Made by a program: the position numbers and the translations under genes. From a virus, in the IMG/VR virus record IMGVR_UViG_3300023110_001858, positions 1 through 57,145 of that record: a stretch of DNA of 57,145 nucleotides; one strand, written 5' to 3'. A model generated the notes under the pieces. The model ran no database searches. It was given only the letters and a program-made list of their open reading frames with translations, and was not told where the DNA came from. Positions 1 through 10,787 of the stretch are shown in pieces. How positions within the stretch are numbered: the first letter of the stretch is position 1; each line of letters starts with the position of its first letter.

Positions 1-1
1 A

Positions 2-3000
2 AATGGAAAAACACTAGAGCTACAGGATGGCATGCGTGTCAGATTTAGTGGAAGCAATGCAACAGGCACAGCAACATATCCAACTAATGACATTTATATT
101 GTTGATGGTGTTGGTACTAGTATTTCATTTACTAAACAATTTGAATATACTGGTACTGGTTATGGAAAACGTGTGTGGTTTAATGACACTGTATATGGAT
201 CACAAGAGCCAAGCCAATGGGAGGGTTCAGAAAGTAACTTTGTATATCCAACATATGACTTAACCGAATATGAAGTATACGGACGTGAATACACAGTGGA
301 ACAACGTCATACCAGAGATCAAAGTGCTTGGTCTAGAAAGAACCTGTGGATACATGAAGAGGCAGCAATTGCAGTATGTGTTTACAATGATTTAGACCTT
401 ACTGACTTTTTACTTGATAAATTCCGTGGAATACGTCCTATTATTGAATTCCGTGCAAATATTGAAAAGTTTAATTTTGCAACACAGAGTCTGGGAAGTA
501 TAACACATGTTTATGACAATGTTGACGATCCAGCATCTAGTATTATTGGCAATAATTTTGACCTTGTAAGTTATACTGTTACTACTAACTGGTCAAATGT
601 TGGATATGATTTTGGAGATCATGTTAAAGTTGTTTCTAATGGTGTTACGTCATTTTGGAATTGTATTAAATCTCATACACAAGCATTAAATCCAACATAT
701 TCAGAAAACCGAGAATACTGGGTAGAAATACAATCACGTGATATTGTAGACGGCGACACAATTTTGTTTTTAAACTCAACAAACCCAGTTTACAATAATA
801 GAATTTTTACTGCAAGTGTAAGTGGTAATGGTCAAGTTACTGCACTAACAGAACTATATGGTGCAAGCTCAACTCCGTTAGTAACAGGTGACGGGATTAA
901 AGTACGTATAGGTTACAACAATGTATTTGGAGAGAGCTATCCAAACGACATTTATAGTGGAAGTGAATGGCACTGGAATGGAACAAGCTGGGTATACAGT
1001 CAACAAAAAGATACACGCAACGACAGTATTATGTTCCAACTGTATGATATTAACAGTGTAAAGTTGGATAATGAAACTTTATATCCTAACAATAATTTCC
1101 AAGGCGATTTTATTTTTAAATATGGTACTAGTGAAACTACTAAAGTAGACAATGCACTAGGCATCCAGCCACGTTATGTTGATTACGGCAATGAGCCAGG
1201 CCTGAGTTTTGATTTGGGATTGGGAAGTGTTCGTTATGAATATAATGCAAGAAATACAACTGATGATCCTGAAAACACCAATGCTTCTATTATAAGTGAA
1301 ATATTAGGATACTATTATTACAAGCGTTTAGACAACAGTCAATATTATAATGGTTGGGTCGAAGTTAGAGAAAGTCAGCCAGTTTGGAAACACGCACAAA
1401 AAATTGTTACTGATGCAACAAAACCAGTATTGTTTAATTTAGGTACTGACAAGTTGCTATCAGATGAAACAATTAAAATAACAAAAAGAAATAATAAACT
1501 TGAATTTTATGAAGGTAGTTACAGTCATATAACACGTGTTAACGGCCTAAATCCAATCTTGTTTTTTGATAAGACAAAAGAGTATATAGTCACAACTTAC
1601 TTTGATAGCACAGACATTGAATTTGTTAATGTTGATGGCAGTGCACTTAGTGGTGTTACTGTTGGAACTGCAACAAATAATGTGTTTACAATTGTTGTTG
1701 GTAATTCTTTTGTTCCTGATGTTTTTAGATATCGCTTAGTAAGTGACAACACTGTTACAGGATTAATTTATGTTAATGAAAGCCAGCCTAGTTATATTGA
1801 CAATGACTATGTTGATCCTGGATTTGTACAAAACCAAAACAGTGTTAATGTTGTAGTAAAAATAAATGGAACAGAAACTACAAACTATGCACTTAGAGAA
1901 AAGCAAGTTATTATTTCTAATGGACATTCTGTTGACGATGTGATTGATGTAACCTGGTACACAGACGATAAAATTACTGACAGCGACGGTGTTGATTTGC
2001 CAGCTGACACACATATTTTAAATCCACAAAATGAACTGCTAACACAAGTAAGTTTTGGAGATATACTTTCACACATCAAAGAACAAATGACAGGATATCC
2101 TGGTCTAACTGGTAATTTCTTTGGAATTAATAACTATAGAAACTTGCCACGTGTGCATGAATTTGGTGGTACAATTAGACAACAGCCATACAGTACAGAG
2201 CTTTTAGCACAACTTGTTATGCACAATGATACTAACATTTTTAGCAGTTTGAAACATGCTGCAAATAGTTACGGAAGTTTTAAAAAGCAATTTTTACAAA
2301 AATGTATTCAACTGCATAATACAATGGACAGTTCAAAATCTGTGTATGAAGTTGTTGATGAAGCGTTGAAAAGTATTACTATTGGTAAAACAGCTAATGA
2401 TGTTTTTGCTAACAGTAATATGTTAAAGTTTAGCGATTATGAAGAGTTTAATGGTTACTGGACTGCGACATTAACACCTGTATTTGATATACCACAAACC
2501 GTAAACACATATGATGATACTAAAAATCATGTAAATGTTTATGTGAGAGACGATGATGGTTCTGGAAACCTTCGTTGGAGAAATTTAATTAAAGATGTTG
2601 ATTACACTATAACTGAAAATCAAGTTACAGTAACAACAAGTGTGACATATGATAGTAGTGGACAAGCTCTTATTAAAATTCGTTGGTATCCATTAACTAG
2701 CTCAAGTTTTGTTCCTCCGAGTGCAGTTAAACTTGGCTTGTTAAATGCAAGTCCCCCTGCACTAAATGCTAAACATCTTTTTGGACACGACGGTAGCATA
2801 TCAATACGTAAAGGATCTGAATTATATAATCGTAATTCGGCTAATTTTAATATTGAAGATGCTGTGTTGTGGGAATTCGAAACTAGAATTTATAATAACT
2901 TGATTGCATCTCAGGTTGTTGATTACAAAAAAATTATGCCTAACGCACATCGACCAACTGTATACAATTGGGCAGACTTAACAGAAGCATTACGTACAGA

Positions 3001-3985
3001 CTTTAATAAATGGAAACTTAGAAACAATATATCTACGTTGCATGATGCCAGCAGTTATGATGCAAGTGATGAGTTTACATATAACTACAGTGATGTTGGA
3101 CCAGGTATAGGTGGCTGGAGAGGGTTGTATACTTACTACTTTAACACTGATAGACCACATTCAAACCCGTGGGAAATGTTAGGACATAACACACAGCCAA
3201 GTTGGTGGGATACTTATTATAGTTGGACAGATCCAACAAAACGTGCTGCATTTATTGCTGCACTTAAAGTTGGACATTATAATGATCCTAGCCAAGTACC
3301 AGAGTATGATTTGGCATATGCATATACTGCATACGATTGGGATAACAATAATATAGTAGACAACGCTGGTTTGCTAATTGGTCCGGTTACAGCAGGCGTA
3401 ATTACAACACCAACAAACCCTGCAAAAGAATTTGTATTTGGCGATTGGGGAGATATTGAAGATGCTTGGAGACGCAGTTCTGAGTATAAAATATCGTTGT
3501 TTACTGCATTAACAAAACTAAGACCTTTACGTATAGTAAACGATTATTTTAGAAGTAATACTAGAACAGAATATAATTTTAATACTCGTCAAGTTGCATT
3601 TACTGATACACGCCAATTAGGTAACAATCGAAATCTAGTGCTAACTAATGAATCATATGAAAATAGTATTGTAGAGTCAGTTAGTGTAAAGACTGGCGGT
3701 ACTGGGTATACTAGTGCACCATCACTGTCATTGTATAGCAACTTTGGAACAGGTGCAACATTATTAGCAAAAATTTCCAATGGTGTAGTTGTTGCGGCGT
3801 CTGTAACCAATCCTGGAAGTGGATATCAAACAAAACCAAGTATTGTTCCTTCAACAGGCAGTGCCACATTTGATGTTGTGTTAGCAAATGATGTTAAAAA
3901 ATATGTAGACGGTTTAAGCAATGCTATAATTAATTATTCTCAACGTAACGGTACTACAGCACTTACCTTAAAGAATAGATTGTAA
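2..3985 (+). CDS. Giant phage structural (tail/baseplate-associated) protein, N-terminal part, 5' partial
   Basis: The frame is open to the left edge: ten codons precede the first ATG at 32, so the gene starts outside the window. At least 1327 residues are visible. The composition is typical of virion proteins: rich in Asn, Thr, Ser, Tyr and Asp, with no membrane segment and almost no Cys. Near the C-terminus (nt 3690-3850) there is a duplicated glycine-rich unit of the type GGTGYTSAP / GSGYQTKP, which recurs in large structural proteins of marine T4-like phages. The frame ends at TAA 3983-3985, but the same frame continues at once as convincing coding sequence into the next gene. The two are therefore probably one polypeptide of more than 3,580 residues. 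The structural role is inferred from composition, size and neighbours; the exact position in the particle is unknown. Confidence 0.8.
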   Translation, partial: NGKTLELQDGMRVRFSGSNATGTATYPTNDIYIVDGVGTSISFTKQFEYTGTGYGKRVWFNDTVYGSQEPSQWEGSESNFVYPTYDLTEYEVYGREYTVEQRHTRDQSAWSRKNLWIHEEAAIAVCVYNDLDLTDFLLDKFRGIRPIIEFRANIEKFNFATQSLGSITHVYDNVDDPASSIIGNNFDLVSYTVTTNWSNVGYDFGDHVKVVSNGVTSFWNCIKSHTQALNPTYSENREYWVEIQSRDIVDGDTILFLNSTNPVYNNRIFTASVSGNGQVTALTELYGASSTPLVTGDGIKVRIGYNNVFGESYPNDIYSGSEWHWNGTSWVYSQQKDTRNDSIMFQLYDINSVKLDNETLYPNNNFQGDFIFKYGTSETTKVDNALGIQPRYVDYGNEPGLSFDLGLGSVRYEYNARNTTDDPENTNASIISEILGYYYYKRLDNSQYYNGWVEVRESQPVWKHAQKIVTDATKPVLFNLGTDKLLSDETIKITKRNNKLEFYEGSYSHITRVNGLNPILFFDKTKEYIVTTYFDSTDIEFVNVDGSALSGVTVGTATNNVFTIVVGNSFVPDVFRYRLVSDNTVTGLIYVNESQPSYIDNDYVDPGFVQNQNSVNVVVKINGTETTNYALREKQVIISNGHSVDDVIDVTWYTDDKITDSDGVDLPADTHILNPQNELLTQVSFGDILSHIKEQMTGYPGLTGNFFGINNYRNLPRVHEFGGTIRQQPYSTELLAQLVMHNDTNIFSSLKHAANSYGSFKKQFLQKCIQLHNTMDSSKSVYEVVDEALKSITIGKTANDVFANSNMLKFSDYEEFNGYWTATLTPVFDIPQTVNTYDDTKNHVNVYVRDDDGSGNLRWRNLIKDVDYTITENQVTVTTSVTYDSSGQALIKIRWYPLTSSSFVPPSAVKLGLLNASPPALNAKHLFGHDGSISIRKGSELYNRNSANFNIEDAVLWEFETRIYNNLIASQVVDYKKIMPNAHRPTVYNWADLTEALRTDFNKWKLRNNISTLHDASSYDASDEFTYNYSDVGPGIGGWRGLYTYYFNTDRPHSNPWEMLGHNTQPSWWDTYYSWTDPTKRAAFIAALKVGHYNDPSQVPEYDLAYAYTAYDWDNNNIVDNAGLLIGPVTAGVITTPTNPAKEFVFGDWGDIEDAWRRSSEYKISLFTALTKLRPLRIVNDYFRSNTRTEYNFNTRQVAFTDTRQLGNNRNLVLTNESYENSIVESVSVKTGGTGYTSAPSLSLYSNFGTGATLLAKISNGVVVAASVTNPGSGYQTKPSIVPSTGSATFDVVLANDVKKYVDGLSNAIINYSQRNGTTALTLKNRL
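3983..3985 (+). other. Single in-frame TAA interrupting the giant structural gene
   Basis: The upstream frame ends in LKNRL-stop. The next 55 codons in the same frame (3986-4150, starting NYTNNPIIKTGGF) have the composition of the flanking protein and run without a stop into the 2204-residue frame. The first possible initiator there is the GTG at 4151, which has no purine-rich ribosome binding site. One base change, for example from TAT or TAC, would create this stop. Nonsense mutation, readthrough and base-call error cannot be told apart from sequence alone. Confidence 0.75.
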
Positions 3986-4150
3986 AATTACACCAATAAT
4001 CCAATTATTAAAACTGGTGGCTTTGTAAACAGTAATCAAACTTTAATTTTAGAAAGCAGCCAAGACAAAGGCCGTGTTGTTGTTCCAGAAGAAGATATTA
4101 CAACAGTATTATACACAAGTCAACCAAAAGAAGAAGTATTCTTTGGTGCA

Positions 4151-7100
4151 GTGAAAGTAACTAAGTTGTCAACAGGATATCGTGTTGCTGGTTATGACAA
4201 TGCAAAGCAATATTTTTCATATTTTAAACCAAATCAAAGCGCCGGAAAAATAGTTGTTAACGTTGGAAACAAACAAGTTTATAGATATAAGAATTTTGAA
4301 TCAACTGCAACTGTCTTAGATTATAACACTGTATTAACAGGAGATCAAGCACTTTATGAATTCTTACTTGGCTATGGTGAATATTTAAATTCACAAGGTT
4401 GGAATGCAACTTGGCGTAGCACAGCAGGCAATACAATACTGTGGACAGAAACAGCCAAAGTAGACGACATTTATTACGCAACTCCGAGTACGTCACGTAT
4501 TGAAATTGATGAAACAAAAAATGGATATTTTAGTAATGTTGCAAATAAATTTGACGGTGAATATAATGTTATTAACCAAAATGGTTATCAAATTTTAAAT
4601 AACCGTTTAACAATAACACGTGATGTTATTAGTAGCGAAAATGGAAAAACAATTGTTGAAGCAAGAGATGACACAGCTATCTATGGACTAAGACTTTATA
4701 GAGTAGAAGTAGAACATGCATTTGTTGTAAACAATAGTACAAATTTTGATGATATGATATATGATCCAGTACTGGGCATTAGACATAGTCGAGTAATTTG
4801 GAGAGGCAGCAGAACAAAAAATTGGAATGGTAAGTTTTACGCTCCTGGTTTCATTATTAATGGAAATGGTGTAATAGCAAACTTTGACACAGTTGCAAAT
4901 GAGATCGGTAATTATTATGGTCCTGGTAATGTGTTAAGTAATCAACAGCAAGTAGATACTGCACGTTTTAACATTGGCTATAATAAGCCGCTGTGGAATG
5001 AAGTTGCAGGATTAGATGATGATACACTGTTTAAATTTATAAAAGGCACACGCAAGTACAAAGGTACTCGCCATGCGCTCAATGCATTTATGCGTAATAC
5101 TTCTTTATTTGGTACTCTTGCAAGTGCTAAAGTACATGAAGAGTGGGCAATACGCACAGCAGATTATGGTGATACACGTAGCCGTGACACACTTGAATTT
5201 GAAATTAATAAAGAATTGCTAAAAACAAATCCACAACCTGTTCGTTTTAGTGCAACTGAACTTAATGACGTGCTTAGTGATATTGTTATTGATGTTGACT
5301 TTAACAGTCCATTGTTAGTTACTGGTACACCAGGAAACAATTTCCAAACACGCTGGGCAAAAACATTTAATTACACAACAATTAGTGAAGAATCAGTATA
5401 TGCAAATGATCTTATTTCAGCAGGACTTCCTTTATTAACAGAAACAGACTACCGTGTTCTTAACAAGGAAGACTTTGCATATTTTCCAGAAGAAGTAAAA
5501 GACGATTACAGCTTTGAAGGAGAATGGCAAACAATTGAACACTGGGATAATAAGACAGCATACAAGTTCAAAGATAAAGTAATTTATCAGGGCAAAGTTT
5601 GGGAAATGTTAGATCCGGATGGTACAAGTGGACTAACAAGACCAAATGACATTATTACTGCAACTGGTACAGTATCGTTGCCAGTAATTCCAGCATCAGA
5701 CCCTAATGAAACACTTGTTATTGACGGTAACACAATTGTAATTCAGAGATCAACAAATTCTGATACATTTAACCCAATTATAGTTGACGGTACACAAGAT
5801 ATTTTGTCAAATGATGTTGTTACAGATAATAGTACAATTGTATTGGGCACTACTTCTTCTACTGCAATTTCTGTAACATTTGATACAACAACATCAACTA
5901 CTGTTTACAACAATGCACAAATTCAGGGCAATGTTACAAACCCTATAATTGCAGGCGGAGCCAGTAAAGAACTAATCATTGAAAGTACTAGTGTATTATT
6001 TGACGAAGTTACTAGTGGCACACAGAATATTACAATGCAAGCAGCATTTGAAAATGCATTTAGTCTTGCTAGCTATCCACAACCAACAAATCTTGCACAA
6101 GCAAGAATTACTGCACTTGAAGAATTAAGATCAACATACGGTAGTGCTAAATTCTTTACATACAAAGGTTACTTTATGAGTACCTTCCAGACAACAGGAA
6201 CTGGATTTACACCAACTCAAACTGGAGCACAAACTGTAGATATTGCATGTCCAACAGACGCATTTGATTTGTATGTTGATGGAGTATATCAATCTACTCT
6301 TACTAGACCAAGCGGAGTTTACACATATACAACCAACTTTACAGCAAATGACAATGTGTCAACACAATTGCTTGAATTTGTACATCCGTCAACAGGAACA
6401 ACCAGTCCAGCAACAGCGTCTATTAATATAGTATATTCGTTTAGCTTCCAAGATCCAAATTTTGCATGGCAAGGTCTACAAAACCCAGTTAGATCCTGGG
6501 ACTTGTTTATGTTTGACTACTTTGGAGAAAGCCATGCGGGATTTGATTTGCCACTTTTACTTACTGAATACAATACTAGTCCTAGTTACACTACAGAACT
6601 TGAAGCACTAATTTCTAGTGATTTGGCATTAATTAATGAACAAACAAATACTGGTTATGTTTTACAAGATGTACTAGATGGTATTCAAACTGTATCAAAT
6701 GCTGATATTAGTGCAACGAGATCTGCTGTAGAGGTCGGACAATATATAACTGACACTAAAACATTTATAACTATAAATCCTACTACTGCTATTACAAATA
6801 CAACTATTGTAACAACGACAACTAGTTCAGGATTTAAGCAATACTCGTTGTCAGATATAGTTGATAAAATCAATCAAGCTAGCATTCCAAATATAACAGC
6901 AAGTGCTAATAACAGCCGTTTGCTGATAACAAAAACAACAAATACACCAAGTATTGAGTTTACGCTAACAATAAGTGTAGCAAGTGCAAATGCTGAAGCT
7001 GGATTTGAAACTAGCGGACCTACAATTGTAACAAGTCCTGGAAACGTAGTAACAGTAAGTCCAAATCTTACATTACAACAAGTAATTGACCAGATTAACG

Positions 7101-10100
7101 CTGCACAAATTTCAGGCATTTCAGCAAGTAGAGGCGGTACTAATAGTAACTTATTGAGAATTACAAGTACAAACCAAACACTTTATATTGGGGCTGGTAC
7201 TGCCAACAGTGCTATTGGTTTATCAGTAGGCTCAACAACTGCACCAACTACAACCACAACAATTAAAACAAACGTTGATTTGTCAAGTATTATTGACATT
7301 ATCAACGCTGCAGCACTTCCTGGTATTACAGCAAGTAATAGTAATAACCGTTTACGTTTAACAAGTACTAATAGCACACTTGTTATAGGAGCAGGAACAG
7401 CAAATACTAAAATTGGATTAACAGCACAAACTCTTAGTGCAACACAAACTGAAATTGCAAACGTGTTTAATGCATTTGTTGGTAGTGACGGTAATCAAAT
7501 ATTCCAAGAAATGGAAAACGATCCCAATGTGTTTAGTATTTGGGTTGCTGACAACAAAGACTCTGATGTGGGTTCAGGAAGCGGTTATAATGTGTACCAA
7601 ACAATGGACTTTGGTATGTATATTACTCGTGCTTGTGCAGGTATTAACGATGCTGACGATGCACAAATTACAATTGCTCTAGCAGATAGTAATGTACAAG
7701 CGCATAACTTGTCTGAAGGAGACTATGTGTTTATTACTGGTAGTAACACTGTGCCAAGTATAGACGGTGTACATAAAGTTACTACAGTTGATGTAAACAA
7801 CATAACATTCTATATTGACGAATACATTCAAGAAGAAGGTAACGTTGGTAATGTTTATCCGTTACGTAGTGTCCGCTTTGCTGATTACACAACACTTATT
7901 AATAACTATGACTCACAAACAAACGGTGTGTTTAACTATAACTTTGCAGGCCTTAGACAAAATAATCAACAAACACCTAAATTAGCATTTGTTGATGATG
8001 ACGGAACTGGTGCACCAGCAGTGTATAAGTTTAATGGATCATTTACAAACAACACTGGACACACAGGTAGTGGTTGGTTTAAACTTCGTACAAGTCCACG
8101 ACAAGCAAGAAATGATTTATTAGAAAGTGTTAAACTATATGACGCTACATCTAGAAGTTTAATAACACAACTAGAAGTTTATGACCCTGCTAAAGGAATT
8201 ATACCAGGATTTATTGATGAAGAAATAGATTTAATCTTAACAACTGACTTGGCAAGTTATAACTATAATACACTTGATGGATTTAGCGAAAACACCAAGG
8301 CGTGGACTAGTGACAAAGTAGGTGTCCGTTGGTGGGATATTAATAATGCAATATATGTAGACTATGAACAAGGCAGTATTGATTACAAACAAGCATACTG
8401 GGGAAGATTGTTTGACGGTGCAAGTATTGATGTTTATGAATGGACACGTAGTAGTGTATTACCAGAAGAATGGACAGCACTTGTAGAACGTGGTGGTTAT
8501 GTTGATGGTAAACCAGCGTCTGGTGAACCACTTAGTGTAACAATTGAAGAAGAAACTGTCTATCAATGGGTTGAAGAAAACTGGTACAATCCAAGAAACA
8601 AACGTACAGAAACAAGTTATTATTTCTGGGTTAAAAACAAACTAAACAGCTTTGGACAAAGAAATTATAACACATATCAACTTGCAAGATTGTTAGAAAA
8701 TCCAACTGCATTTGATATTAGTTGGTGCGCTGCATGTAGTTCACAAGAGCTAATTGTAGCTAATATTGAGCAATATGTTACAAACAACAGTGTTGTGCAA
8801 GTAAACCAAAGATATGAAAGCAATGCATTGCCAATGAGTGAATGGACACTACTAGCTGAAAACGATCCAGTAAGTATAATTCCAGAACAGCTACATATTA
8901 AAATGCGTGATAGTTTAACAGGTTATAACAGACACGCAGAAACATACCTATGGACTTATTGGAATGCTGCCACAGTATATCCAGCTAACAAGGTTGTAGA
9001 AACATCAAACGGAAATTTCTATATATCCGTGGCAGAAAATACTAACGTTGATCCAGATACAGACACATCTATGTCTTATTGGAATAGAATCTATGATTAT
9101 AGTTTTATAGATGGAACACCACAGCAAGACATTTCAATATCAAGACCACATGCACTTCCTGATTTAGATTTGCATCCATATAATAGATATGGTCACTTAA
9201 CTAGACCTCGACAAAGTTTAGTAAGAGAACTTCCAATTGCAAGACAAAACTTTGTTGAAACTGTAAATAAATTACTTGCTGAAATGAACTTAATAGAAGA
9301 AGTTACTGATTGGGATACAGTATTAACATCAACATATGTTGAAGGTGTTATAACTTATAACATTAACAATTATTGGAGTTATATTGATTATGTAAGAGGC
9401 TCGTATAATACTAGTATACCTACAAAATACACAGTACGTACAAAAGATGAAATTATTGGTCAACTGGGTATATTATTCCCTTATGTAAATGGCGACACTG
9501 TGCTGGTTACAGATGTTATGCACAATGACGGCATTAATAGACCTGAAATTTACAGTAGAATTAACGACGAGTGGGTACTTGAGTATAAAGAAAAGTCAAC
9601 TATTAAATTGAGCGAAGAACTTTGGAATAATGAAAAGTTTGGACTTGGATATGATTTGTCAGGATTTGATACTGATGGATTTGATAATAGTGTTGACGGT
9701 GCGTTAACTAGAATATTTGACGACCTACGTAATAGAATATTTACAGGCAAGCATAAAGTTAAATATAATCAACTTTGGTTTAAGTTATTGTATCAAGCAG
9801 TTGCTGATAACACAGTAGATGATTTTGCATTTAAAACAACGTTTGTTAAATTAAACGTAGAACATGCACTGCAAACTGCAAGAGAAAAATATATGGGATA
9901 CAAAATTAACATTATTGAAGATTTCTTCAATAGTATTAAACCTTTCCATACAAAACTACACAGTGTTGTAGATAGTAATACACATATAGAAAGTTTTGAA
10001 ACAGAGATACAAGAGCTTGATCGTGATGCTGTCATTACACTAAGATATAACGATCATAGTAGTCGTGAATTTGATAGTTGGGCCGGAGACTTGGCTGTTG

Positions 10101-10765
10101 ATGGTGGTACATTTACAGAAGAGCCTACACATATTGATCAAAATGGATTTACAACTGACCAAGACAATGATATTGAATACATTTATGATGGTAATGTGTT
10201 TATTCAACCAGTCGAAGAAGGTTGGGGCAGTGAAGTTTATCCGCTCGACGTAATGGAAAATTTACGTATACGTGTTCAAACTAATCCAAGTGGAAGTACT
10301 GTAGACAATACAAATACACGTACATTCCAAATGAATATATACGAACAATATAACATTGAAGAAAGTATTGCATTACCACAAACAAGTGTTGCAGTAACAG
10401 CATCAACTATAGCAGTAAATGCAACAACTATTTCGCTTGTTGATGCTAGTATGATGACAGTGCCATCTGATGGTGTGTTAGGTGTTGCTTGGATTGGAAC
10501 AGAGCGTGTAACATACGGTGCAATTGACGGTAATAACTTAGTATACGTTACTAGAGGAACATATTCAACACCTCCACAAGAACATGCTGGTGGTGTAAAT
10601 GTGCGTGATGCAAGTTCACCATTGCGTGTTCCGTCATTAAGCGAATTTGGTCACTATGGTGACAATTTAAGACTTGCATATAACGACAGTGGTGTAAGTT
10701 TAGCAGCCAACGGTACTACTCCTGAACATGAGTTCATAAGAAATGCCGGTTTTGGAACGTTATAA
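4151..10765 (+). CDS. Giant phage structural (tail/baseplate-associated) protein, C-terminal part
   Basis: This is a 2204-residue frame in phase with the preceding gene. GTG 4151 is only a formal start: it lacks a Shine-Dalgarno sequence, the first in-frame ATG is far inside, and coding sequence extends back to 3986. It therefore most likely continues the upstream protein past the TAA at 3983. Visible parts are a beta-rich N-terminal half; three degenerate repeats resembling the flagellin-hook IN motif (about residues 870-1095); a motif IKPFHTK (nt about 9937-9957) that I recognise from large structural proteins of marine T4-like phages; and a C-terminal unit WIGTERVTYG...VTRGTYST also typical of them. 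It is a particle component by inference, probably tail or baseplate associated. No enzymatic motif was seen. Confidence 0.8.
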   Translation: MKVTKLSTGYRVAGYDNAKQYFSYFKPNQSAGKIVVNVGNKQVYRYKNFESTATVLDYNTVLTGDQALYEFLLGYGEYLNSQGWNATWRSTAGNTILWTETAKVDDIYYATPSTSRIEIDETKNGYFSNVANKFDGEYNVINQNGYQILNNRLTITRDVISSENGKTIVEARDDTAIYGLRLYRVEVEHAFVVNNSTNFDDMIYDPVLGIRHSRVIWRGSRTKNWNGKFYAPGFIINGNGVIANFDTVANEIGNYYGPGNVLSNQQQVDTARFNIGYNKPLWNEVAGLDDDTLFKFIKGTRKYKGTRHALNAFMRNTSLFGTLASAKVHEEWAIRTADYGDTRSRDTLEFEINKELLKTNPQPVRFSATELNDVLSDIVIDVDFNSPLLVTGTPGNNFQTRWAKTFNYTTISEESVYANDLISAGLPLLTETDYRVLNKEDFAYFPEEVKDDYSFEGEWQTIEHWDNKTAYKFKDKVIYQGKVWEMLDPDGTSGLTRPNDIITATGTVSLPVIPASDPNETLVIDGNTIVIQRSTNSDTFNPIIVDGTQDILSNDVVTDNSTIVLGTTSSTAISVTFDTTTSTTVYNNAQIQGNVTNPIIAGGASKELIIESTSVLFDEVTSGTQNITMQAAFENAFSLASYPQPTNLAQARITALEELRSTYGSAKFFTYKGYFMSTFQTTGTGFTPTQTGAQTVDIACPTDAFDLYVDGVYQSTLTRPSGVYTYTTNFTANDNVSTQLLEFVHPSTGTTSPATASINIVYSFSFQDPNFAWQGLQNPVRSWDLFMFDYFGESHAGFDLPLLLTEYNTSPSYTTELEALISSDLALINEQTNTGYVLQDVLDGIQTVSNADISATRSAVEVGQYITDTKTFITINPTTAITNTTIVTTTTSSGFKQYSLSDIVDKINQASIPNITASANNSRLLITKTTNTPSIEFTLTISVASANAEAGFETSGPTIVTSPGNVVTVSPNLTLQQVIDQINAAQISGISASRGGTNSNLLRITSTNQTLYIGAGTANSAIGLSVGSTTAPTTTTTIKTNVDLSSIIDIINAAALPGITASNSNNRLRLTSTNSTLVIGAGTANTKIGLTAQTLSATQTEIANVFNAFVGSDGNQIFQEMENDPNVFSIWVADNKDSDVGSGSGYNVYQTMDFGMYITRACAGINDADDAQITIALADSNVQAHNLSEGDYVFITGSNTVPSIDGVHKVTTVDVNNITFYIDEYIQEEGNVGNVYPLRSVRFADYTTLINNYDSQTNGVFNYNFAGLRQNNQQTPKLAFVDDDGTGAPAVYKFNGSFTNNTGHTGSGWFKLRTSPRQARNDLLESVKLYDATSRSLITQLEVYDPAKGIIPGFIDEEIDLILTTDLASYNYNTLDGFSENTKAWTSDKVGVRWWDINNAIYVDYEQGSIDYKQAYWGRLFDGASIDVYEWTRSSVLPEEWTALVERGGYVDGKPASGEPLSVTIEEETVYQWVEENWYNPRNKRTETSYYFWVKNKLNSFGQRNYNTYQLARLLENPTAFDISWCAACSSQELIVANIEQYVTNNSVVQVNQRYESNALPMSEWTLLAENDPVSIIPEQLHIKMRDSLTGYNRHAETYLWTYWNAATVYPANKVVETSNGNFYISVAENTNVDPDTDTSMSYWNRIYDYSFIDGTPQQDISISRPHALPDLDLHPYNRYGHLTRPRQSLVRELPIARQNFVETVNKLLAEMNLIEEVTDWDTVLTSTYVEGVITYNINNYWSYIDYVRGSYNTSIPTKYTVRTKDEIIGQLGILFPYVNGDTVLVTDVMHNDGINRPEIYSRINDEWVLEYKEKSTIKLSEELWNNEKFGLGYDLSGFDTDGFDNSVDGALTRIFDDLRNRIFTGKHKVKYNQLWFKLLYQAVADNTVDDFAFKTTFVKLNVEHALQTAREKYMGYKINIIEDFFNSIKPFHTKLHSVVDSNTHIESFETEIQELDRDAVITLRYNDHSSREFDSWAGDLAVDGGTFTEEPTHIDQNGFTTDQDNDIEYIYDGNVFIQPVEEGWGSEVYPLDVMENLRIRVQTNPSGSTVDNTNTRTFQMNIYEQYNIEESIALPQTSVAVTASTIAVNATTISLVDASMMTVPSDGVLGVAWIGTERVTYGAIDGNNLVYVTRGTYSTPPQEHAGGVNVRDASSPLRVPSLSEFGHYGDNLRLAYNDSGVSLAANGTTPEHEFIRNAGFGTL
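6755..7430 (+). repeat. Three degenerate flagellin-hook-IN-like repeats inside the structural protein
   Basis: Three protein-level repeats share the pattern (D/Q)I(V/I)D.IN.A.(I/L).GI.AS...N.RL.ITST, followed by a short beta segment. Their cores start near nt 6850, 7075 and 7285. The second and third also share the run IGAGTAN. The pattern matches what I know of the flagellin hook IN motif, which occurs in flagellar hook-associated proteins and phage tail proteins. Boundaries are approximate because the repeats are too divergent to align at the DNA level by eye. Confidence 0.6.
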
Positions 10766-10768
10766 ATA
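10761..10768 (+). promoter_or_regulatory. T4-type late promoter octamer
   Basis: TATAAATA matches the T4 late promoter -10 consensus exactly. It overlaps the stop codon of the giant structural gene and lies 20 bases before the ATG at 10788. A near copy, TATAAATG, follows at 10770-10777. T4 late promoters need no -35 element. The position, directly before three tail-protein genes, fits late transcription of virion genes. Confidence 0.6.
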
Positions 10769-10787
10769 TTATAAATGGAATAAGAAA

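Noticed and set aside
27-263. 78-residue frame at the left edge
   Set aside because: It lies within the giant structural gene in another frame; its composition (Leu/Met/Gln-rich, low complexity) is what an out-of-frame reading of that gene gives.
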